From Deltaproteobacteria bacterium (GTDB lineage Bacteria > Myxococcota > Kuafuiibacteriia > Kuafuiibacteriales > Kuafuiibacteriaceae), in contig JADJBV010000001.1 in the NCBI GenBank assembly GCA_016703535.1, forward strand, positions 6,004,001 to 6,068,000: 64,000 nt of DNA. Reading direction: 5' to 3'. This document shows, one piece after another, positions 48,705-56,623 of the stretch; within the stretch, counting starts at the first letter, position 1; each line of letters opens with the position of its first letter. A program made the position numbers and the translations under genes. Under the pieces are notes generated by a model. It searched no databases and was not told the origin of the DNA. It worked only from the letters and a program-made list of their open reading frames with translations.

Positions 48705-51700
48705 TCAGAGACACTCGGCGCGGTAGGTGACGACGATCTCCGAGCCCGGCTCGGGGATGGCCAACGGGGCAAAGTTCACGGTGTTGGTGCCCGAGTCATA
48801 GACCCAACGCACCTGGCCACCCGACGAGGTGGCGTCCACCGGGACGCCGTCGACGGTCACCACCACCGTCCCGGCCACCGGCTGGTTGGAGAGGAAGAAC
48901 CGGGACTTGTAGCCAAAGACCGCCAGGCCAAGGTTCTGGAGCGCCTGAGACCAGTTTTGGGTGCAGATCGACTCGAAGATGCCGCCGGTCCGCTCCGCGG
49001 TCTCGATGTAACGGGTGCCCGCGTCGGCCTGGAAGTTGCCGCATCCGTTCGGCGCATCGCCGACGATCGCCGAAGCGCTGAACAGGTGGGTGTTCCGGAA
49101 GCCTTTAATGGCCAAGAACGAGTTGATGTAAAAATCCACCGGGTTGGGCGAATAGTCCTCTTCGTCGGAGAGGATGATCAACGCCAGGTACGCGGAGGGG
49201 CGGACAAAGCCCGCGTTCCAGCCGGTGATGACCGGCGGCGAGAGGGCCAGGTAGGCCGCCTGCAAACCGGCTTCGGACCCTGAACCGTTGATGCCTTGAG
49301 AGGCGATGGTGGTGAAGGCCACGTCGGCCGAGGGTTGTTCGTCCGGGGTGATCAAACGCCAGTTGGGATCCGAGGCGCCGGTATCGTTGCTGCCTTGAGA
49401 GAAGTAACCGCACTGGCCTTCCCGGTAGCCCACCGGGCGCTGGCCGTTGGTGTTGCCATTGGAGCAAGGATCGACGTCGGTGGTGACCACCGCAATCCGA
49501 TAGTCCAGGGCCTGGCTGTCGGCGAACTGGATGAAGCTCTGGAAGTTGCCGACCAGGCTGGCCTGCTCCTCCGACATCGAACACGAGTCGTCGATGACGA
49601 AGAGGATGTCGACCTCGGGGGTCTCCAGCTGCTCGAAGTTGTCGGTGTTGACCGGGTCTTTGGAGCCGCCGCCAAAAAGTGGGATCACGTACGGGTCGGT
49701 GCGGCCGCGCTCGAAGACGTGGAAGAAGCCGGTGTCGGGGCCAAGGTCCGCCGCCTGATAGCGGACATTGAAGGCCACCGACTCACCGGGACGGATCAAC
49801 ACGCCGGTGCCAGGCGGGTTGGGGATGCCGGCGGGCAAAGCCTCCAAGATGAACTCGGGCGAAACGCCGCTCGGGAGCTCGATCCGGTCCACGTAAGTGT
49901 TGTTGTTGCCGGTGTTGTAGATGGTCACCTCCCGGGTCCGAGTCGAACAACCGGGGGCCACGATGCCGAAGTCCAGCTCGTTCGGCGTGATGAGCAGGGC
50001 CGAGTTGGAGCCGGTGCCCCGCAGATCGACGGTCGGGTTGGGGTTGGCCGGGTCCGAGATGTAGAAGGTCAAGGTCCCGACCTCGGCGCCTTCCCGGGTC
50101 GGCGTGAACTCGACGAGGATGGTCTTGGTGTCACCGGGGGCCAACATCAGGCCGGTCAGGGGCTCGCCGTTGTCCAGGACCCGGAAAGTGGCCGAAGAAC
50201 CGGCCGCCACTTCGATGTCGTTCACCAAACAAGCGTCGGTGCCTTCGTTCCGGAGCCGCACACCCTGAGTGGTGGTGCGCAGGACTTGGACGATGCCGAA
50301 GTTCACCGAAAGGGGCGCCAAGGAGTAGTTGCAGGGCGGCAGGTCGACGCCTTCACCCCGGAGCGGGATCCGCAGCTCACCTTCATCGCTGTCGTCGCTG
50401 GTGATCACCAACTCGGAGGTGATGACCCCGGCGCTGGTCGGGGCGAAGCTGATCTCGACGACCTGGGACTCACCGGGGTTCACGTCGAAGACCTGGCGGT
50501 CGACGTTGAAGAAGGTGGTGCCCGCCGCGTCGGGGTTGATGCCGGAGACGTGGAGCGCGTTGTAGCCGGTGTTCTCCACCAAGATCCGCTTCTTGCTGGT
50601 GGTGGCCAGGGCGACCTGACCAAAGTTGACCATGGCCGGGAGGACGTTGATGTCGGGCCCGCCCGCCTCACCGGTCAGCGGGATGCGCACCCGAGACAGG
50701 TCACGACCGGCGATCGGGTTGCGGCCCCGGACCTCGATGAACCCGGTGGGGTTGGTGCCGACCGAAGCCAAGGTCGGAGAAAAGCGGGACTCCAGCTCGA
50801 AGGTGGCGCCGGGGGCCAGGTTGGTCACCTGACCGCTGTAGGCCACCAGCGAAAACTCCGGCGCGGCACCGCCGGCCAACTCCCAACCCAACACCGTCAC
50901 CGCTTCGGTGGCCACGTTGCTGCAAGTGGTGCGCAGGGTCTTGTTGGCCCCCGGGTTGACCTGGCCGAAGGCCAAGTTGGGCGGGGTGCACTCGATGGCG
51001 GTGTTGGTGCCGGTGCCGAGGAGGATCACCTTGAGGTCGCACAACTCGTTGGCGCAGTTGGAGATGAACCACTCCCCTCGATCTTCTCGGCCTTCTTGGG
51101 ACGGATCGGGGATGTAGCGGAGCTTGACGGTGATCGAGGCGTTGGGCTCGAGTTTGGTCCCAGCGGGGAGGATCGATCCGCCCCGGGCCGGATCGGCGGC
51201 CGGCTCGACCAACTCGAAGCGGCCCAAGCCACCCTGGTTGACGATCTCCGGCTGACCGTCGTTCCCCAAGCGGGTGCTGAGATCGACGGGCACCGAAAGG
51301 CGGTTGAAGACCTGGACGTCCAAGGTGCGAGAGGACCCGACCAAAACCTTCCCGAAGTCGACGGGGTTGGGCACGATCTCGATGCCCGAGGTGATGCCTC
51401 GGCCCCGAACCCGGACCGTAAACACCACCTTCTGGTTGTTGGCGTCGAGGATGTCGGTGTGGAAGGTGAAGGTCGACTCGACGGGCTCCGCCTGGGTCGC
51501 GAAGGGCTGGAAGCTGACCGTCAGCTTTTTGGTCTGCTTGGCGCCGAGCCCAAACTCGCTCTCCGACAGCTTGAACTCGTAGTCGTCGCCCCGGAACCCG
51601 GCCCCGACCTCGATCTTCTCGACCTTGAAGGAACCTTCGCCGTCGTTTTTCACCTCGAGCTCGTAGGGGATCAAGATGCCGACCTGGACGTCGCCAAAGT

Positions 51701-51815
51701 CGACGAGTTCATCGGTCAGCAGCACGCCTTTGGCGACCACCACCTGGGTGTCATCGCAGGCGGCCGAAAGACCGGCGGCGAGGAGCAAGGGGAAACTCAG
51801 GCGAGCAACGCGCAT
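48705..51815 (-). CDS. VWA-domain lipoprotein with multiple ASH-type repeats
   Basis: 1,036 residues. Lipobox LLLAAGLSAAC. About six ASH/choice-of-anchor-D-type beta domains follow, each opening with a V/L-x-FG-x-V motif (VDFGDVQVG, VDFGKVLVG, LAFGQVNPG, VNFGQVALA, VNFGIVQVL, LDFGIVAPG). A von Willebrand A domain (~735-960) has the metal site DDSCS (742-746) in VDILFVIDDSCSMSEEQ. A short C-terminal beta domain ends at AECL. VWA domains mediate metal-dependent protein binding, so this is a likely surface adhesion or assembly partner. The ATG at 51815 has GAGG about 10 bases upstream. It lies 65 bp upstream of the polyprotein start on the same strand, suggesting a common transcript and function. 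Confidence 0.85.
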   Translation of the reverse strand: MRVARLSFPLLLAAGLSAACDDTQVVVAKGVLLTDELVDFGDVQVGILIPYELEVKNDGEGSFKVEKIEVGAGFRGDDYEFKLSESEFGLGAKQTKKLTVSFQPFATQAEPVESTFTFHTDILDANNQKVVFTVRVRGRGITSGIEIVPNPVDFGKVLVGSSRTLDVQVFNRLSVPVDLSTRLGNDGQPEIVNQGGLGRFELVEPAADPARGGSILPAGTKLEPNASITVKLRYIPDPSQEGREDRGEWFISNCANELCDLKVILLGTGTNTAIECTPPNLAFGQVNPGANKTLRTTCSNVATEAVTVLGWELAGGAAPEFSLVAYSGQVTNLAPGATFELESRFSPTLASVGTNPTGFIEVRGRNPIAGRDLSRVRIPLTGEAGGPDINVLPAMVNFGQVALATTSKKRILVENTGYNALHVSGINPDAAGTTFFNVDRQVFDVNPGESQVVEISFAPTSAGVITSELVITSDDSDEGELRIPLRGEGVDLPPCNYSLAPLSVNFGIVQVLRTTTQGVRLRNEGTDACLVNDIEVAAGSSATFRVLDNGEPLTGLMLAPGDTKTILVEFTPTREGAEVGTLTFYISDPANPNPTVDLRGTGSNSALLITPNELDFGIVAPGCSTRTREVTIYNTGNNNTYVDRIELPSGVSPEFILEALPAGIPNPPGTGVLIRPGESVAFNVRYQAADLGPDTGFFHVFERGRTDPYVIPLFGGGSKDPVNTDNFEQLETPEVDILFVIDDSCSMSEEQASLVGNFQSFIQFADSQALDYRIAVVTTDVDPCSNGNTNGQRPVGYREGQCGYFSQGSNDTGASDPNWRLITPDEQPSADVAFTTIASQGINGSGSEAGLQAAYLALSPPVITGWNAGFVRPSAYLALIILSDEEDYSPNPVDFYINSFLAIKGFRNTHLFSASAIVGDAPNGCGNFQADAGTRYIETAERTGGIFESICTQNWSQALQNLGLAVFGYKSRFFLSNQPVAGTVVVTVDGVPVDATSSGGQVRWVYDSGTNTVNFAPLAIPEPGSEIVVTYRAECL

Positions 51816-52000
51816 CGTGGTGACCTCGTGAGAGAGAAGGGCCCCGTTCGGGGAAAGGCCTCGAAGTGGCCAAGAATCATGGGGATGGGATCGCGGCAAG
51901 GCAAGCGTCACGAGCAAGATACCAGGACGCCCCACAGTTCGGTCTCGGAAACCAAACCCGTCGTGGCGCGGTGCGTCAGAGAGAACTTGCACCTCTGGCG
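51816..52000. other. Intergenic region
   Basis: 185 bp between the propeller-like lipoprotein gene and the VWA lipoprotein gene. It may carry a promoter for the VWA-polyprotein cluster. A half palindrome GAACTTGC occurs at 51983-51990. No terminator-like hairpin seen. Confidence 0.3.
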
Positions 52001-53314
52001 TCAGTCGGAGCGGATCTGAAGGGTTTGCCGGGCCCAGACGGCCCTGGCGTGGAGGTCCTTCGGGCCCACCGCCAGCAACCAGTCTCCGACGAGGGTCAAC
52101 GCGTAGAAGCGCTGATCCTCGAGGGCCTCGATCTTGGGGCACAGGCCGAAGTCGACCACGTACTGCTGCAGGCCCCCCGAGTCGGTGCTCATCCAGAAGC
52201 CGTCGGCGGTGGCGACCAGATCCAAGATGGTGACCCGGCTCGGGTCGTCGGCGTCGAGGGGTTCGGCCAGGTCGCCGTTGAGCCGCAACAACGTGCCAAT
52301 GGCGGTCCCGAAGACCACCCCCAGCCCGGGGACCATGACCAAGGAGGTGATGCCGCGGCTCTCGGGATCCATCTCGATCCGCTCCACTCGGCCTCGTTCC
52401 CAGTGGATCAGGCCGAGCGAACTTTCGGGCGCGTAGTAGACCTCGTCGGATCCGATGGGCAACAACACGCTCCGTTGGCGAGTGCGGCCCCGCTCCGGAA
52501 AACCGTCGTAGAGCAGGCGGAGTTCATCTCCAACCTGCACGAAGAGCTGGGCCGAGGAGGTCGCGGTGTAGAGTCGATCACCCACACCCGCCATGGCGTT
52601 GACGTACACCCCTGGATATTGGGCGACCGGCATCAGCGGGCCCGTGACGGGGCCGGCGGCCACCGCACCAAAACCCCCGGCATAAAGGCGCCCCTGGTGG
52701 AGGTCCATCGACTGCACCACCATCGGCACCCCGGCGATCCAGCCCGGCGCCAACCCGTCGGGGCTGGCGATCAACACCTGCACGGTGGGGTCAGGGTTGG
52801 AGACCGCGATCGCCGCTCGATCTTGATCCACGGCCTCGGCCAAGATCGCGGTGCGATCGGGCAACTCTTGAAATCGAAGTTCGCCCAGCTCGGCGCAAGG
52901 GCAAGGTGCGGCCCGCCGAAAGCTCCAAAAAGCCTCGGGCGCGGAGTCACTTTGGGTCCAGGCCACCTCTTCTTCACCGGCCTGGACGGTGACCTGGAAG
53001 TTGCCGAGGAGCCCGGCTCGGGACCAAAACCTGCCTCCACAAGTGCCGGTCGGCGCGGCTTCGATCGGCCCTGGGCTCAGCCCCAAACCCTCGAGGGTGG
53101 GCTGGTAGAGGATCGCGCTCAACTCCACGGGCGCGTCGGCCTCGAAGACCAACGGCGCTGGTGACCCCAGGTCGACGGCCTCGATCGCCAGGCCCCGAGG
53201 ATCACTTCGAACGATCAACAAGGTGTTGGCGTCGTCGAGGGCCGGCAGAGGGAGCCGGACGGTGGGGGGTCCACAGGCCGCGAGCCACACCACCATCCCC
53301 ACCCACCACCGCAC
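52001..53314 (-). CDS. Lipoprotein with propeller-like repeats and CPC motif
   Basis: 437 residues from a GTG at 53314 (ATG at 53296 is an alternative). Lipobox MVVWLAACG. The N-terminal ~100 residues (ANTLLIVRSDPRGLAIEAVD, then ILYQPTLEGLGLSPGPIEA) match in order the start of the beta-helix lipoprotein at 15452-17707. A Cys cluster follows (FRRAAPCPCAEL). The rest is short repeated beta units (SMDLHQGRLYAGGFGAVAAG, MAGVGDRLYTATSSAQLFVQ, VPGLGVVFGTAIGTLLRLNG), as in a beta-propeller. Probably outer-membrane anchored. It lies 61 bp after the cytochrome gene. Function unknown. Confidence 0.7.
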   Translation of the reverse strand: MRWWVGMVVWLAACGPPTVRLPLPALDDANTLLIVRSDPRGLAIEAVDLGSPAPLVFEADAPVELSAILYQPTLEGLGLSPGPIEAAPTGTCGGRFWSRAGLLGNFQVTVQAGEEEVAWTQSDSAPEAFWSFRRAAPCPCAELGELRFQELPDRTAILAEAVDQDRAAIAVSNPDPTVQVLIASPDGLAPGWIAGVPMVVQSMDLHQGRLYAGGFGAVAAGPVTGPLMPVAQYPGVYVNAMAGVGDRLYTATSSAQLFVQVGDELRLLYDGFPERGRTRQRSVLLPIGSDEVYYAPESSLGLIHWERGRVERIEMDPESRGITSLVMVPGLGVVFGTAIGTLLRLNGDLAEPLDADDPSRVTILDLVATADGFWMSTDSGGLQQYVVDFGLCPKIEALEDQRFYALTLVGDWLLAVGPKDLHARAVWARQTLQIRSD

Positions 53315-53375
53315 CGTCGTTCAGGGAAGCGCAGTGGAGGGCGGTGGGCCAGAAAAATCGCGGTGACAGAACACT

Positions 53376-54971
53376 TCAGCGGGCGGGGCGCACCTTGGGC
53401 CCGGGCCGGCCGTGACCAGGGCCCAACACCTGAGGCAAGCGTTCTTCGTAGGTGAAGGGCTTCTGATCGGCCTGGGCCCGATGACATTCGGCGCAGACCT
53501 TCTCGGGGACCTGACGCCCGTAGTCGAGGGCCACCTTGGGGTTGGCCACGTGGGCGCTGCCGGGGCCATGACACGACTCGCAACCGACGTTGACGAAGGC
53601 CTCCAGGCCCACGATCTGAGCCGGTCCCCCCGGGCGTTCGAAGCCGGTCACGTGGCACGGCACGCAGTCCAAGTTGGCGGTCTGTCGGGTCCGCTCCATG
53701 GTGGCCCAGGCCCGAGCGTGTCCGGTCTTGTTCCACTGAGTATATGCCGCTTCGTGGCAACTTTTGCAGCCGGCGTGGCCGACGTAGTTGACCTCGGCCC
53801 GATTGGGGATCGGCTCACCGGTGTTCACCACGTGCAGGCGCTGTTGATAACTCCGGTAGCGGGCCTGGGTGGACGGATCTTCCTTGAGGGTGGGCTCGAC
53901 CTCCAGGAGGTGGCCGCTGAGCAGACGACGCCCCTTCCGATCGAGGGTGGCCAACTCGGCCAAAAGCTCCTGTTGGCGCCGCTCCAGTCGGCCCACGGTG
54001 GCCGCCCGATCACCAGGATCGGCCGCGCCAGCGTCTTCTTGGCGATAGGCGAGGAGCCGCTGTTCGATGGCCTCGATCTGTTTTTGTTGGGCCGCCACCG
54101 CGTTTTCGTCGAGCCACAAGCTGGCGCCGGGCTTGAGCTCCAAGGTCGCGGAGATCAGATATTTGCCCCGCTCGCCGGCCAACACCATCCCGGTCTTGCC
54201 GCCGCCCAAGACCTGGACCTGGCCGGCCTGGCGATCGTGGGCCACCACCGCGAAGTCGACGGTGCCCGCGGGCAAAGCGGAGAGGACCTCGACCGCCCTG
54301 GCCTGCCCCAGGTGCAGCAGGCCGATCACCAGCTCCGCCCCTGCCGCTCGGGCCGCTCGGGCCGCAGACTCGAGGGCCGGCAAGGTGGCCACGTTGGTGA
54401 GGCCCGCCAAGCGATACACTTGCTGGGCTTGGGCGCCGGCCGGCAGCTCGGGGGCCGCGCCGATCAACCCGACCTTGATGCCGTTTCGCTCCACCAAGGT
54501 GAAGGCGTCGAAGGCCGCGGTGCCCGAACCCGAGTGGGCCAAGTTGGCGGCCAACAATTTTACGCCGGCCCGGTCGGCCAAACGCCGCAGGTACCCAAGG
54601 CCCAGGGCCAGATCCCGCTCGCCCACCGCCATCGCCGGGACCGCTTGATCCTTCAGGGTGTCGGCCAAGAAGTGGGCGGTCTCTTTGGCCTGGGCTTCAT
54701 ACCGCGGCGAGATCGACCAGGTGCGGAAGAAGAGATCGCCGGCGTCGACCACCAGCACCTGGGGGCCTCGCTCTTTGACCAGCTGGATCCGCCGGGCCAC
54801 GCCGCCCAAGGGGTGGGCCTTACAGCCGCAGACGTCGGTGTCGCTGCCGACGTCGCCGGTCGCCAAAAGCGTCAGGGTACGGGCCGGTGGACCAACGTCG
54901 GGAGGGGTCTGGGTCTTCGGCGCACAAGCCGCGACGAACAACGCGACGGCGAGGGACCCGCGGAGGTTCAC
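53376..54971 (-). CDS. Lipoprotein: metallophosphoesterase fold fused to tetraheme cytochrome c
   Basis: 531 residues from a GTG at 54971 (signal ALFVAACAP). Residues ~35-260 resemble the 5'-nucleotidase/UshA metallophosphoesterase fold (LLATGDVGSDTDVCGCKAHP, VLVVDAGDLFF), but the GNHE/D metal motif reads VGERDLALG, so phosphatase activity is doubtful. A coiled-coil segment (~270-370) leads to a cytochrome c554-like domain with four CxxCH heme sites: CKSCH (402), CVPCH (436), CESCH (464) and CAECH (493). It is expected in the periplasm or outer membrane as an electron carrier. Its start overlaps the cpoB-like stop by 4 bp, so it is translated with pal and cpoB. The electron partner is unknown. 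Confidence 0.85.
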   Translation of the reverse strand: MNLRGSLAVALFVAACAPKTQTPPDVGPPARTLTLLATGDVGSDTDVCGCKAHPLGGVARRIQLVKERGPQVLVVDAGDLFFRTWSISPRYEAQAKETAHFLADTLKDQAVPAMAVGERDLALGLGYLRRLADRAGVKLLAANLAHSGSGTAAFDAFTLVERNGIKVGLIGAAPELPAGAQAQQVYRLAGLTNVATLPALESAARAARAAGAELVIGLLHLGQARAVEVLSALPAGTVDFAVVAHDRQAGQVQVLGGGKTGMVLAGERGKYLISATLELKPGASLWLDENAVAAQQKQIEAIEQRLLAYRQEDAGAADPGDRAATVGRLERRQQELLAELATLDRKGRRLLSGHLLEVEPTLKEDPSTQARYRSYQQRLHVVNTGEPIPNRAEVNYVGHAGCKSCHEAAYTQWNKTGHARAWATMERTRQTANLDCVPCHVTGFERPGGPAQIVGLEAFVNVGCESCHGPGSAHVANPKVALDYGRQVPEKVCAECHRAQADQKPFTYEERLPQVLGPGHGRPGPKVRPAR

Positions 54972-55828
54972 TTGAGGTCTTTGAGCCGCTTTTTGGCTTC
55001 TTTGGCCACTTCGGACTTGGGATGTTTCTGCACCACGGTCTGGTAGAAGAGCTTCGCGTCTTCGATCAACTTCAGCTTCTCGAAGCACATGCCCAGCTGG
55101 AACAGCGCATCCGGCACGTGATCCGAGTCCGGGTAGCTCTTCCGGACCGTGTTGTATTCGGCGGCCGCTTGTTGCCAGTTGCCCTCAGCGTAGTAGGTCT
55201 CGCCCAAGAGGAACTGGGCCTCGCCCATCCGCTTCTTGAAGGGCTTGTCGCCCTCTTTGCGCAGGATCAACTCGCGCACCAACTTGCGGGCGTCGGCGGC
55301 CTTGCCACCGTTGATCAACTTGCGGGCCTCGGCGAAGACCGACACCGGATCGTTGAGCAAGCGCTCCCGGCGATCCGCGTCTTCTTGGGCTCGCTTTTTG
55401 TCTTCTTCGCTGACCGCCTGAGTGATCTTCTGCTTTTCGTCCAGGCCGGCGAAGCGCAGGTTGACCTCTTCTTGGGTCTTGCTGGTGCTGGCCTCCAGCC
55501 CCGACATCCGCTCGTTGAAGCTCTCGACGGTGCCCTTCATCCGGGCCACGTCCTGCATCATGGTGTCGAGCTGAACGCCCAGATCGGCGTCGTTGCGACG
55601 AGCGGCCTTGGAGAGCTCACCGAGCTCTTGGGTCATGACCGCCAGCTGCTCTTTTTGGGCCTTTTCGTTCTCTTGCAGCTCGGCCAGCGACTGCTGGAGC
55701 GCCGTCACCTGGGTCTGGAGCGCATAAACCTCATCTTTGAGGCGGTCGCCGTCCTCCCGCGGGTAGTAGGCGCAGGCGGACGGCAACACGAGCAGCGCGA
55801 CGAAGGCCGGGGCCCGCAAGGCGCTCAC
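54968..55828 (-). CDS. CpoB/YbgF-like Tol-Pal-associated lipoprotein
   Basis: 286 residues from a GTG at 55828. Lipobox VLLVLPSAC. A long coiled coil (~25-150; QTQVTALQQSLAELQENEKA and more) is followed by a C-terminal TPR region (AEARKLINGGKAADARKLVR, LGETYYAEGNWQQAAAEYNT, PDALFQLGMCFEKLKLIEDA), the architecture of YbgF/CpoB, which links the Tol-Pal system to cell-wall synthesis at division. Unlike E. coli CpoB it appears to be a lipoprotein. It overlaps the pal stop by 4 bp and the cytochrome start by 4 bp. No tolQRAB genes lie in the window. Confidence 0.85.
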   Translation of the reverse strand: MSALRAPAFVALLVLPSACAYYPREDGDRLKDEVYALQTQVTALQQSLAELQENEKAQKEQLAVMTQELGELSKAARRNDADLGVQLDTMMQDVARMKGTVESFNERMSGLEASTSKTQEEVNLRFAGLDEKQKITQAVSEEDKKRAQEDADRRERLLNDPVSVFAEARKLINGGKAADARKLVRELILRKEGDKPFKKRMGEAQFLLGETYYAEGNWQQAAAEYNTVRKSYPDSDHVPDALFQLGMCFEKLKLIEDAKLFYQTVVQKHPKSEVAKEAKKRLKDLK

Positions 55829-56592
55829 CGCTCCAAGAACTCCGCCCGGCGGTTCTTCTCCCAGGCTGCTTCGTTGCTGGCCGGGTCGATGGGCTGGGTC
55901 TTGCCCTTCGACACGATCTGCAACTTGGAGGACGGGACACCGAGGCGGGTCAGGTATTCGGACACCGCCCGAGCCCGGCGATCGCCGAGGGCCAGGTTGT
56001 ACTCTTCGGTGCCGCGTTCATCGCAGTGACCTTCGACGGTGATGGTGCCGCCTTTGGCCTTGAGGCACTCGGCGACCTGCTGCAGGCCGCTCTTGACGCT
56101 GGGCCCGAGGCTGGCCTCGTTGAACGGGAACTGCACCGTCGGGTACTCGCACATCGAACGCGAAGCGTTGGCGATGGACTGGGTGCAGCGCCCGGCGACG
56201 CAGCTCATGCCGCCTTTGCAGTCGGCGTTGCTGGAGCACGCGAGCTCATCGACGCAGCGGTTCTCTTGGCAACGAAGGCCACGACCGCAGTCGCTGTCGC
56301 CGTTGCATTCGATCTGGCACTTGCCGGAGCGGCAGATCTTGTTGTCGGTGCAGTCAGCGTTGCTGGCGCACTCGGGCTTGGCTTCGCAGCGGCCGCCTTT
56401 GCAGATCTGACCGGCTTGGCAGGTGCTGTCGTCACGGCACTGCTGACAGAGACCCTCGACGCAGACCTCGCCCTTCTCGGCGCAGTTCGAATCGTCTTTG
56501 CATTTCGGGTACTTGGGGCCACAGGCCGAAGCGAGCGCTACCAGGGCAGCGATCGCGAGGAACTTAGCGATGTTTGCAGGGTTCGCGCGCAT
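55825..56592 (-). CDS. pal: Pal-type OmpA lipoprotein with five Cys-rich modules
   Basis: 255 residues. Lipobox VALASACGP. Residues ~28-140 are five tandem ~22-residue modules of the pattern C-x4-D-x-x-C-x5-C-x4-C (DDSNCAEKGEVCVEGLC, CRDDSTCQAGQICKGGRC and so on). The C-terminal ~105 residues are a Pal/OmpA peptidoglycan-binding domain with the signature VEGHCDERGTEEYNLALGDR (diaminopimelate-binding Asp/Arg region). It anchors the outer membrane to the wall. The ATG at 56592 is set by the signal peptide. It is first in a pal-cpoB-cytochrome operon with 4-bp overlaps. The gene symbol rests on the domain and the cpoB neighbour. Confidence 0.85.
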   Translation of the reverse strand: MRANPANIAKFLAIAALVALASACGPKYPKCKDDSNCAEKGEVCVEGLCQQCRDDSTCQAGQICKGGRCEAKPECASNADCTDNKICRSGKCQIECNGDSDCGRGLRCQENRCVDELACSSNADCKGGMSCVAGRCTQSIANASRSMCEYPTVQFPFNEASLGPSVKSGLQQVAECLKAKGGTITVEGHCDERGTEEYNLALGDRRARAVSEYLTRLGVPSSKLQIVSKGKTQPIDPASNEAAWEKNRRAEFLER

Positions 56593-56623
56593 GGCGGTCG
56601 GGTAGACAAACCGGGTGTGGGAG

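Noticed and set aside
49296..52019. Plus-strand open frame of about 900 residues opposite the VWA lipoprotein
   Set aside because: It is an antisense shadow: high-GC third positions keep the opposite strand open, the translation is Gly/Asp/His-rich without domains, and the sense gene is clearly real.
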